Shown here: positions 1 through 5,931 of the stretch, piece after piece | Layout of the letters: the number at the start of each line of letters is the position of its first letter | How positions within the stretch are numbered: position 1 is the first letter of the stretch | Source of the DNA: Pseudomonadota bacterium | Lineage (GTDB): Bacteria > Pseudomonadota > Alphaproteobacteria > Sphingomonadales > Sphingomonadaceae | DNA: 6,200 bases | Direction of reading: 5' to 3' | Assembly: GCA_023424095.1 (NCBI GenBank) | Contig: JAFAEG010000119.1 | Span: 1-6,200, forward strand | Notes under the pieces: model-generated | The model's input: only the letters and a program-made list of their open reading frames with translations | What the model was told of the DNA's origin: nothing | Databases searched by the model: none | Made by a program: the position numbers and the translations under genes

Positions 1-242
1 GTCCGGTGGTTCGCCAGGCGAGCGCCGAGCGTCCGGCCGAACCGATGCTGCGCCGTGCGGCGGTGAACCGCGATGCCGAGCCGCGTGAACCGGTTCGCGC
101 TGCCGCCCGCGCTCCGCGCGGCGAGGCGGCGACGCCGACCCGTCGCAGCGCCTCCCTGGTCAATGAGGGCACGCTGCGCGAGCTCGACACCCGTGCCCGC
201 AGCGAGCGCGGCAGCGAGCGCACGTCCGGCCGTCCACGCTGA
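1..242 (+). CDS. C-terminal end of an FtsL-like division protein (5' truncated)
   Basis: An open frame enters from the left edge (first full codon at base 3) and ends at TGA 240-242, giving about 79 residues. The peptide is low in complexity and rich in Ala, Arg, Pro and Glu, ending in a more ordinary charged stretch (SLVNEGTLRELDTRARSERG and a short basic tail). No domain, membrane segment or catalytic motif is visible in this part. Its stop overlaps the ftsI start by one base (TGATG), so it belongs to the same transcript and is probably translationally coupled to it. In alphaproteobacterial dcw clusters the gene directly before ftsI is ftsL, a small bitopic divisome protein with an N-terminal membrane anchor and coiled coil. 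That identity is inferred from position only; the diagnostic N-terminus lies outside the window. A GTG at base 6 is in frame, but the frame is already open upstream of it, so I do not treat it as the start. Confidence 0.6.
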   Translation, partial: PVVRQASAERPAEPMLRRAAVNRDAEPREPVRAAARAPRGEAATPTRRSASLVNEGTLRELDTRARSERGSERTSGRPR

Positions 243-1933
243 TGGCGACACTCGCCGCCTCCGTGATCGCAACCGAGGCACCTCAGGAAGAGGCACGGAC
301 CGGCATCGCCTATGAACGGCTGATGCTGGTCATGCTGCTGTTCGCCGGGGCGATCTTCCTGATCTCCGCGCGGCTGGCCCAGCTGCAGATTTTCAGCGGT
401 GGGGAAAGCGGCCGAGCCGCAGCCGCCGCGGCCGCGCCGCGCGCCGACATCGTCGATCGCAACGGCGTCGTGCTGGCGACGACGATCGATACGTGGACGA
501 TCGGCGTCCAGCCGGCCAACATCATCGGCGATAAGACCGAGCTGGCCGCGCGGCTGAATGAGTTGATGCCGGAGCAGAGCGCCGCCTGGTATCTCGAGAA
601 ATTGAACCATGGCGGGCGCTTCACCTACATCAAGCGCCGCGCCGAGCCGGCGTTGGTGCAGGCGGTGAATGCGTTGGGCGACCCCGGCATCACCTTCGGC
701 CGCGAGCCCGAACGGCTCTATCCGCAGGGCGCCCTGGGCGGCCACGTGCTGGGCTGGGTCGGCGTCGATGGCCAGGTCAGCGGCGGCATCGAGCGCACTC
801 AGGCCGAAGAACTCACCGCCCGCGCCGCCAGCGGCCAGCCGCTCGAACTGTCGATCGACACGCGCGTGCAGGCGGCGATGGAGGAAGAACTCGGCCGGGC
901 GATGACCAGCCTCAACGCGCGGGGCGGCACCGGCATCGTGCTCGACGTCGACACCGGCGAGATCGTCGCGCTGGCTTCGGCGCCGACCTTCAATCCGAAT
1001 GCGATCCGCCGGGAAGATCAAAGCAGCCTGCCGAACCCGTCGATCGAAGGCGTTTATGAGCTCGGCTCGACCTTCAAGCCGCTGACCGTCGCCGCGGCGC
1101 TCGATGCGGGCGTCACCACGCCGGGCGAGCGCTGGGATGCCGTCACCGCGCTGATGCTCGGCCGCCACCGCATCGGCGACAGCCACCCGGCCGGCCGCTG
1201 GCTGACCGTGCCGGAGATCCTGACCAAATCGTCCAACGTCGCCACCGCCCGGATCGGCGAGCGGCTGGGCGGAGAGCGCCTGGACCACCTCTTCCGCAGC
1301 CTGCACTTTCACGAGCGCCCGGTGATCGAACTGCACAACCGGTCGCGCACGCTCTATCCGGATCGCTTTGACCGGGGCCGGATCCTCACCACTTCGTTCG
1401 GCCACAGCATCGCCGTGACGCCGCTGCATCTGGCGAGCGCCTATGCGGCCCTGGTCAATGGCGGGATGTATCGGCCGACCACCTTGCTGAAGCGGACCGG
1501 CGACCAGATTCCGGCGGGCGAGCGCGTCTTCACCGCCGAGACCAGCTACAAGATGCGGCAGATGCTGCGCCTGATCGTCACCAACGGCTCCGGCCGGAAG
1601 GCGGAGGCGGAGGGCTTCCGCGTCGGCGGCAAGACCGGGACAGCGGAAAAAGCGGGCGAGGGCGGCGCGGGCTATTCGCGCACCGTGAACGTTTCGACCT
1701 TTGCCGCCGCATTCCCGATGGATCGGCCGCGCTATGTCGTGGTGGTGATGCTGGATTCGCCGCAAGGCAATGCCGAGACGTCCGGCCAGACGACGGCCGC
1801 CTGGACCGCTGCACCGGTCGTGTCGCGGGTCATCTCGCGCGTCGGTGGCCTGCTCGGCATCACCCCCAGTGCCACTCAGGACATCGACCTGTCCGGGATG
1901 CGGCACCTCGTGGAGGGGGCGGAGAGCGAGTAA
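242..1933 (+). CDS. ftsI: Septal peptidoglycan D,D-transpeptidase FtsI (PBP3, class B)
   Basis: 563 residues, normal for a class B penicillin-binding protein. It cross-links stem peptides of septal peptidoglycan in the periplasm as part of the FtsW/FtsI divisome core. A short cytoplasmic tail (1-26) precedes a single membrane segment (about 27-43), followed by an Ala-rich stretch (59-65) and the conserved pedestal box RADIVDRNGVVLA (67-79). A further pedestal block lies at about 153-184, and LSIDTRVQ (203-210) leads into the transpeptidase domain. The three active-site motifs are intact: S276-T-F-K279 (nucleophile Ser276), S330-S-N332, and K464-T-G466 within KTGTAEK. GHSIAVTPL, a conserved block of the family, follows the SSN motif. 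The ATG at 242 overlaps the upstream stop by one base and keeps the usual cytoplasmic tail; the next in-frame ATG (residue 28) would fall inside the membrane segment. No clear Shine-Dalgarno is seen, so translation probably depends on coupling. The family call is firm. Confidence 0.97.
   Translation: MATLAASVIATEAPQEEARTGIAYERLMLVMLLFAGAIFLISARLAQLQIFSGGESGRAAAAAAAPRADIVDRNGVVLATTIDTWTIGVQPANIIGDKTELAARLNELMPEQSAAWYLEKLNHGGRFTYIKRRAEPALVQAVNALGDPGITFGREPERLYPQGALGGHVLGWVGVDGQVSGGIERTQAEELTARAASGQPLELSIDTRVQAAMEEELGRAMTSLNARGGTGIVLDVDTGEIVALASAPTFNPNAIRREDQSSLPNPSIEGVYELGSTFKPLTVAAALDAGVTTPGERWDAVTALMLGRHRIGDSHPAGRWLTVPEILTKSSNVATARIGERLGGERLDHLFRSLHFHERPVIELHNRSRTLYPDRFDRGRILTTSFGHSIAVTPLHLASAYAALVNGGMYRPTTLLKRTGDQIPAGERVFTAETSYKMRQMLRLIVTNGSGRKAEAEGFRVGGKTGTAEKAGEGGAGYSRTVNVSTFAAAFPMDRPRYVVVVMLDSPQGNAETSGQTTAAWTAAPVVSRVISRVGGLLGITPSATQDIDLSGMRHLVEGAESE
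1921..1924 (+). promoter_or_regulatory. Ribosome binding site of murE
   Basis: GGAG lies 8 bases before the murE ATG at 1933, inside the last codons of ftsI, with further G-rich sequence (GGAGGGGGC) just upstream. It supports the ATG that overlaps the ftsI TAA by one base (TAATG). Confidence 0.55.
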
Positions 1934-3348
1934 TGCGTCTTGGTGCCCTGACCGGGTCAGATGACCGGACGCAGGTCAGCGGCTTCGCCATCGATCACCG
2001 CAAGGTTGCACGTGGGTCGGTGTTCGGGGCGTTTCGCGGCGCGCGGTTCAATGGTGAGCAATTCATTGCGCAAGCGATCGCGGCCGGGGCGATCGCGGTG
2101 GTCGCGCGGCCGGAGGCTGTGGTCGAAGGCGCGGTCCACATCGCCGCCGATGAGCCCCGCAAGGTCTTTGCCGATCTCGCCGCGCGTTTCTTCCAGCCTT
2201 TGCCGAAGACGATCGTCGCGGTCACCGGGACCAATGGCAAGACGAGCAACGTCGAGCTGACCCGTCAGCTCTGGCGGATGGCGGGGCATCCGTCGGCGAG
2301 CATCGGCACGTTGGGCGTGACCACGGCGGACGAGCAGGTGACGACCGGCCTGACCACGCCCGACATCGTCACCTTCCTGTCGAACATGGCCGGGCTGGCG
2401 AAGATGGGCGTCACCCACGCGGCGTTTGAGGCGTCCAGCCACGGCCTCGACCAATATCGCACCGAAGGGCCGCGGATCGACGCCGCCGCCTTCACCAATT
2501 TCAGCCGCGATCACCTCGATTATCACGGCGACATGGCCTCCTATTTCGCCGCGAAGATGCGGCTGATCGACGAGGTCGTCGCGCCGGACGGAACGGCGGT
2601 GATCTGGGCCGACGATCCTAAGTCCGCGGAAGTGGTCGCGCGGGCGAAGGCGCGGGGGCTGAAGGTCATCACCGTCGGCGCGGCGGGCGAGACCCTGCGG
2701 CTGGTCGAGCGCGTTTCCACCCAGCTCGGCCAGACCCTGATCGTCGAAGCGGACGGCAAGCGCCACAAGGTCACGCTCAATCTGATCGGCGCCTATCAGG
2801 CTTACAATGCGCTCACCTCCGCCGGTCTCGTCATCGCGACCGGTGGCGAACTGGTGCAGACGCTCGCCAATCTCTCCCGCGTTCATCCGGTGCGGGGGCG
2901 GCTGGAGCGGGCGGTGATCACGCGCGCCGGGGCGCCGGTCTATGTCGATTATGCCCACACGCCGGACGCGATCGAGGCGGCGATTGCGGCGCTTCGCCCG
3001 CACACGGCGCGGCGGCTGATCACCGTGTTCGGCGCGGGCGGCGACCGCGACGTGGGCAAGCGCGCGGAAATGGGCGCGGTGGCGGCACGGCTGTCGGACC
3101 TGGTGATCGTCACCGACGACAATCCGCGCAGCGAGGATCCGGCCGATATCCGCCGCGAAATCCTGCGCGGGGCGCCGGATGCGCACGAAGTCGGCGGCCG
3201 CCGCGAGGCCATCGCCGCCGCGATCGAGGCGGCCGGGGAGGGCGACATCGTCCTGCTGGCCGGCAAGGGCCACGAGCAGGGCCAGATCGTCGGCGACCGG
3301 GTGCTGTCGTTTGACGACGTGACGGTGGCGCGGGAGTGCGCGGCATGA
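1933..3348 (+). CDS. murE: UDP-MurNAc-L-Ala-D-Glu:meso-diaminopimelate ligase MurE
   Basis: 471 residues, slightly shorter than E. coli MurE but complete. This cytoplasmic ATP-dependent ligase adds the third stem residue to UDP-MurNAc-L-Ala-D-Glu. The N-terminal UDP-substrate domain spans about 1-90. The central ATPase domain has the P-loop TGTNGKT (98-104), TTPD (141-144), EASSHGL (166-172), NFSRDHLDYHG (189-199), and Lys208 in YFAAKMRL, matching the carbamylated lysine of the Mur ligases. The C-terminal domain has VDYAHTPDAIE (338-348) and DNPRSEDP (396-403). The DNPR motif is the known signature for meso-diaminopimelate, as opposed to L-Lys, specificity, so a Gram-negative type peptidoglycan is predicted. 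AGKGHE (443-448) is the usual C-terminal block. The start overlaps the ftsI stop by one base and has a GGAG 8 bases upstream. I see no missing key residue. Confidence 0.97.
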   Translation: MRLGALTGSDDRTQVSGFAIDHRKVARGSVFGAFRGARFNGEQFIAQAIAAGAIAVVARPEAVVEGAVHIAADEPRKVFADLAARFFQPLPKTIVAVTGTNGKTSNVELTRQLWRMAGHPSASIGTLGVTTADEQVTTGLTTPDIVTFLSNMAGLAKMGVTHAAFEASSHGLDQYRTEGPRIDAAAFTNFSRDHLDYHGDMASYFAAKMRLIDEVVAPDGTAVIWADDPKSAEVVARAKARGLKVITVGAAGETLRLVERVSTQLGQTLIVEADGKRHKVTLNLIGAYQAYNALTSAGLVIATGGELVQTLANLSRVHPVRGRLERAVITRAGAPVYVDYAHTPDAIEAAIAALRPHTARRLITVFGAGGDRDVGKRAEMGAVAARLSDLVIVTDDNPRSEDPADIRREILRGAPDAHEVGGRREAIAAAIEAAGEGDIVLLAGKGHEQGQIVGDRVLSFDDVTVARECAA

Positions 3349-3354
3349 CGGCCG

Positions 3355-3397
3355 GACTCCACATCGATTCCACAAGCAATCCACAGTTTCGTGCACA
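3355..3397 (+). promoter_or_regulatory. Phased TNCACA array, possibly a DnaA-like or other protein binding site
   Basis: TCCACA occurs at 3358-3363, 3369-3374 and 3380-3385, exactly 11 bases apart, and a related TGCACA follows at 3392-3397. All are in the same orientation. The extended 9-mers (GACTCCACA, GATTCCACA, CAATCCACA, TCGTGCACA) share the TNCACA end of the bacterial DnaA box TTWTNCACA but differ from it at two or three of the first three positions. The 11-11-12 spacing would place the motifs on one face of the helix. Regulatory function is inference; a degenerate 11-bp tandem repeat without function is an alternative. Confidence 0.3.
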
Positions 3398-3411
3398 TGG
3401 GTTGGCGCTTT

Positions 3412-3434
3412 CCCCTCCCGCGCTTGCGGAGGGG
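3412..3434. repeat. G/C-rich imperfect palindrome, REP-like
   Basis: CCCCTCCCGC (3412-3421) and GCGGAGGGG (3426-3434) form a stem of nine pairs with one bulged C and the four-base loop GCTT. The block and the flanking GGGGCTGTAGGGG resemble short palindromic repeats that I recall as common between genes in sphingomonad genomes; this recollection was not checked. It shares GGAGGGGG with the larger palindromic block inside murD. It is not followed by a T-run, so a terminator is unlikely. Confidence 0.5.
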
Positions 3435-3439
3435 GCTGT

Positions 3440-3444
3440 AGGGG
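3440..3444 (+). promoter_or_regulatory. Ribosome binding site of murF
   Basis: AGGGG lies 7 bases before the murF ATG at 3452 and sits directly downstream of the palindromic repeat. If the repeat was acquired, it may have brought this site or changed access to it. Confidence 0.5.
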
Positions 3445-3451
3445 ATGTTTC

Positions 3452-4828
3452 ATGACTCCCCTCTGGACTTCCCGCGACCTTGCCGAAGCGACGGGCGGCA
3501 GCGCCTCTGCCGACTTCTCCGTCACCGGCGTCGCCTTCGACTCGCGTGAAATCGGCCCCGGCGACCTGTTCCTGGCGCTGAAGGGCGAGGCCACCGACGG
3601 CCACCGTTTCACCGCCCAGGCGATCGCTTCCGGCGCCGCCGGCCTGCTCGTTTCGGAGCCGGTCGATGCGCCGCACGTGCTGGTCGCCGACACCACCGAA
3701 GCGCTGAACGCGCTCGGCCGCGTCGCCCGCGCGCGCACCGCCGCGACGATCATCGCGGTCACCGGCTCGGTCGGCAAGACCACGGTGAAGGAGACGCTTT
3801 ACGCGGCGCTCGAACGCGGCGCGCCGGAGCGCGTCCACCGTTCGGTGAAGAGCTACAACAACCATACCGGCGTGCCCTTGAGCCTCGCGCGGATGCCGGC
3901 GGACAGCCGCTTCGGCGTGTTCGAAATGGGCATGAATCATGCCGGCGAGATCGCCGACCACACCCGGCTCGCGCGCCCGCATGTCGCGATCATCAACACC
4001 ATCGCCTCGGCCCATATCGAGCATCTGGGCAGCATGGAGGCGATCGCCGACGCCAAGGCGGAAGTGTTCGAAGGGCTGGAGCCCGGCGGCATCGCGATCA
4101 TCCCGTTCGACAGCCCCTCTTACGAGCGGCTGCGCGCGGCGGCGGAGCGGGCCGGCGCGAAGGTGGTGACGTTCGGCGTGGGCGAGGGCGCCGATGCGCG
4201 GGCGACCTATCATGTCTCCGGCCCGGCCGGGACGATGGCCACGGCGAAGATCGGTGAGGCGCAGCTGAGCTTCACCATCGGCCAGCCGGGCGAGCATATG
4301 GTGCTGAACGCGCTGGCGGTGCTGGCCGCGGTGCAGGCGGCGGGCGGCGACCTCGGTCTCGCCGCGCTGGCGCTGGCGGAGCTGCCGGGGCTGAAGGGCC
4401 GCGGCGCGCGCCACCGCATTCCGGTCGCGGGCGGCGAAGCCTTGCTGATCGACGAAAGCTACAATGCCAGTCCGGCCTCGATGGCTGCCACCCTTGCTGT
4501 GCTTGGCGCGGAGAAGGTCGAGGGGCGGCGCATCGCCGTGCTCGGCACGATGCGCGAGCTGGGCGATCATTCCGCCAAGGAGCATGAGGCGCTGGCCGCG
4601 CCGATCGCCGCCGCCGAGGTCGATTGCGCGATCCTCGTGGGCGACGGGATGGACCCGCTCGCCCGTGCGCTTCCCGCCGGGATCGAGCATGAAGAAGTGC
4701 CCGACACCGCATCGGCCATCACCGCCCTGCGCGGCCTGATCCGCCCCGGCGACACGATCCTGGTGAAGGGTTCCAATTCCGTCGGGCTTTCCCGGCTGGT
4801 CGAAGAACTTGCGGAGGAGGCCGGCTGA
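3452..4828 (+). CDS. murF: UDP-MurNAc-tripeptide:D-alanyl-D-alanine ligase MurF
   Basis: 458 residues, typical for MurF. This cytoplasmic ligase adds D-Ala-D-Ala to UDP-MurNAc-L-Ala-D-Glu-meso-DAP and completes the soluble precursor used by MraY. The N-terminal domain contains FDSREIGPGDLFLALKGE (29-46), a block typical of MurE/MurF. The ATPase domain has the P-loop TGSVGKTT (104-111), NNHTGVP (136-142), EMGMN (158-162) and Lys202 in AKAEVFE, at the position of the carbamylated lysine. The C-terminal domain has IDESYNASP (333-341), VLGTMRELG (363-371) and KGSNSV (439-444). SVGKTT in place of the MurE-like TNGKT, together with EMGMN and DESYNASP, separates MurF from MurE and MurD. The ATG at 3452 has AGGGG 7 bases upstream. 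It is separated from murE by 103 bases, unlike the other junctions, and overlaps mraY by one base (TGATG). Confidence 0.97.
   Translation: MTPLWTSRDLAEATGGSASADFSVTGVAFDSREIGPGDLFLALKGEATDGHRFTAQAIASGAAGLLVSEPVDAPHVLVADTTEALNALGRVARARTAATIIAVTGSVGKTTVKETLYAALERGAPERVHRSVKSYNNHTGVPLSLARMPADSRFGVFEMGMNHAGEIADHTRLARPHVAIINTIASAHIEHLGSMEAIADAKAEVFEGLEPGGIAIIPFDSPSYERLRAAAERAGAKVVTFGVGEGADARATYHVSGPAGTMATAKIGEAQLSFTIGQPGEHMVLNALAVLAAVQAAGGDLGLAALALAELPGLKGRGARHRIPVAGGEALLIDESYNASPASMAATLAVLGAEKVEGRRIAVLGTMRELGDHSAKEHEALAAPIAAAEVDCAILVGDGMDPLARALPAGIEHEEVPDTASAITALRGLIRPGDTILVKGSNSVGLSRLVEELAEEAG
4813..4820 (+). promoter_or_regulatory. Strong ribosome binding site of mraY
   Basis: GGAGGAGG lies within the last codons of murF, 7 bases before the mraY ATG at 4828. 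It is the best Shine-Dalgarno in the window and fixes the mraY start at the one-base overlap with the murF stop. Confidence 0.75.
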
Positions 4829-5931
4829 TGTTCCTCCTGCTCGCCCAATATTTCGAATTCGAAGGGGTGCTGAACCTCTTCCGCTACATCACCTTCCGGG
4901 CCGGCGGGGCGACCGTGACGGCGCTCGTCATCGGCCTGCTGATCGGGCCGAAGTTCATCGGCTGGCTGCGCGTCCGCCAGGGCAAGGGCCAGCCGATCCG
5001 CGACGACGGGCCGCAGAGCCACCTCGCCAAGCGCGGCACGCCGACCATGGGCGGGCTGATGATCCTGACCAGCGTCGCGATCGCGATGCTGCTGTGGATG
5101 GACTTCCGCAATCCGTATCTGTGGGCCTGCATCATCATCATCGCCGGCTTTGGCGCGATCGGTTATATGGACGATCACGCCAAGGTGACGAAGAGCCACC
5201 ACAAGGGCGTCTCCGCCAAGGTGCGGTTGCTCGCCGAATTCCTGATCGCGGGCATCGGCGTCGGCATCATCGTGCACAATGCCGGGCCGGACCTCTACGT
5301 GCCCTTCCTGCGCGAGCCGTTGTTCAGCCTGGCTTTGCCGTTCGAAGGCCCGGCCTGGCTGGTCAATTTCCCCTACATCATCTTCGGTTCGTTCGTTGTC
5401 GTGGGCGCGGGCAATGCGGTGAATTTGACCGACGGGCTCGACGGGCTGGCGACCATGCCGGTGATCATCGCCTGCCTCACCTTCGTGCTGATCACCTATC
5501 TGGTCGGCAATGCGATCTTCTCCGCTTATCTCGGCATTCCGCATGTGCTGGGGGCGGGCGACCTCACGGTGCTTTGCCTGGCGATCGTCGGCGCGGGGCT
5601 GGCCTTCCTGTGGTTCAACGCGCCGCCGGCGGCCGTCTTTATGGGCGATACCGGCAGCCTCGCTCTGGGCGGCGCGCTCGGCGCGATCGCGGTGGCAAGC
5701 AAGCATGAGATCGTGCTGGCGGTGGTCGGCGGGCTGTTCGTGCTGGAGGCGGTCAGCGTGATCGTGCAGGTCTTCTGGTATAAGCGCACCGGCCGCCGCG
5801 TGTTCAAGATGGCGCCGATCCACCACCATTATGAGCAGAAGGGCTGGAGCGAGCCGACCGTGGTGATCCGCTTCTGGATTATCGCCTTCGTGCTGGCGCT
5901 GGCCGGCCTCTCCACGCTGAAGCTGCGGTGA
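4828..5931 (+). CDS. mraY: Phospho-MurNAc-pentapeptide translocase MraY
   Basis: 367 residues, close to the usual length of about 360. This polytopic inner-membrane enzyme transfers phospho-MurNAc-pentapeptide from UDP to undecaprenyl phosphate, forming lipid I. Hydrophobic segments recur along the whole protein (for example about 26-45, 76-91, 98-113, 134-150, 181-195, 209-227, 246-263, 295-316 and 347-361). The catalytic aspartates are present: D115-D116 in GYMDDHAKV, and D274 in FMGDTGSLALGG (271-282). Other signatures are RDDGPQSH (58-65), KRGTPTMGG (68-76), NLTDGLDGLA (199-208) and HHHYEQKGW (332-340), the last typical of MraY rather than WecA-type relatives. It starts in a one-base overlap with murF behind a strong ribosome binding site. 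It ends in a four-base GTGA overlap with the murD start. Confidence 0.97.
   Translation: MFLLLAQYFEFEGVLNLFRYITFRAGGATVTALVIGLLIGPKFIGWLRVRQGKGQPIRDDGPQSHLAKRGTPTMGGLMILTSVAIAMLLWMDFRNPYLWACIIIIAGFGAIGYMDDHAKVTKSHHKGVSAKVRLLAEFLIAGIGVGIIVHNAGPDLYVPFLREPLFSLALPFEGPAWLVNFPYIIFGSFVVVGAGNAVNLTDGLDGLATMPVIIACLTFVLITYLVGNAIFSAYLGIPHVLGAGDLTVLCLAIVGAGLAFLWFNAPPAAVFMGDTGSLALGGALGAIAVASKHEIVLAVVGGLFVLEAVSVIVQVFWYKRTGRRVFKMAPIHHHYEQKGWSEPTVVIRFWIIAFVLALAGLSTLKLR

Larger units (their letters stand above)
3349..3451 (+). other. murE–murF intergenic gap (only non-overlapping junction)
   Basis: This 103-base gap is the only place in the window where neighbouring genes do not overlap. Its left half is richer in A/T than the flanking genes and carries repeated CCACA motifs. 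Its right half is a G/C-rich imperfect palindrome followed by AGGGG, just before the murF ATG. GANTC sites occur at 3355 and 3366 in the gap, and at 3454 just inside murF. I see no convincing sigma-70 -35/-10 pair, and no T-run after the hairpin that would make it an intrinsic terminator. Confidence 0.7.
3345..3455 (+). other. Possible 36-codon leader ORF bridging murE and murF
   Basis: An ATG at 3345 overlaps the murE stop (ATGA 3345-3348). The frame stays open for 36 codons and closes at TGA 3453-3455, which overlaps the murF ATG at 3452 (ATGA 3452-3455). The peptide starts MTAGLHIDSTSNPQF and ends AEGAVGDVS; it has no membrane segment or recognisable motif. The double ATGA overlap would let ribosomes run from murE to murF without a gap. 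Much of the ORF is made of the repeated TCCACA motifs and the palindrome, so it may be open by chance. I do not claim that a functional peptide is made. Confidence 0.18.

Noticed and set aside
73..315. Sense-strand 80-codon frame overlapping the ftsL-like end and ftsI start
   Set aside because: It crosses the coupled TGATG junction in a third frame and encodes only Arg-rich low-complexity sequence.
417..442. Ala-rich run after the FtsI membrane segment as an insertion
   Set aside because: The run is short (about seven Ala), lies in the variable linker before the conserved pedestal box and is easily explained by high-G+C codon drift.
3412..3434. Intrinsic terminator after murE
   Set aside because: The hairpin is G/C-rich but lacks a following T-run, and murF continues the same pathway operon on the same strand.
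1957..3783. Reverse-strand open frame of 608 codons across murE and the start of murF
   Set aside because: It lies opposite murE and murF, both certain from their motifs. Its product is Arg/His/Asp-rich without any recognisable domain, as expected for the antisense frame of high-G+C genes.
3110..4690. Reverse-strand open frame of 526 codons opposite murF
   Set aside because: Composition is typical of an antisense shadow (Arg, Gly, His, Ala), no motifs are visible, and the sense strand is fully explained by murE and murF.
4809..5708. Sense-strand open frame of 299 codons in another frame over mraY
   Set aside because: Arg/Pro/Gly-rich product with no family resemblance; the mraY frame has all catalytic motifs and the better ribosome binding site.
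4567..5829. Reverse-strand open frame of 420 codons opposite mraY
   Set aside because: Strongly His/Asp/Arg/Gln-rich with no hydrophobic core pattern; it mirrors the membrane-segment codons of mraY and is a codon-bias artefact.
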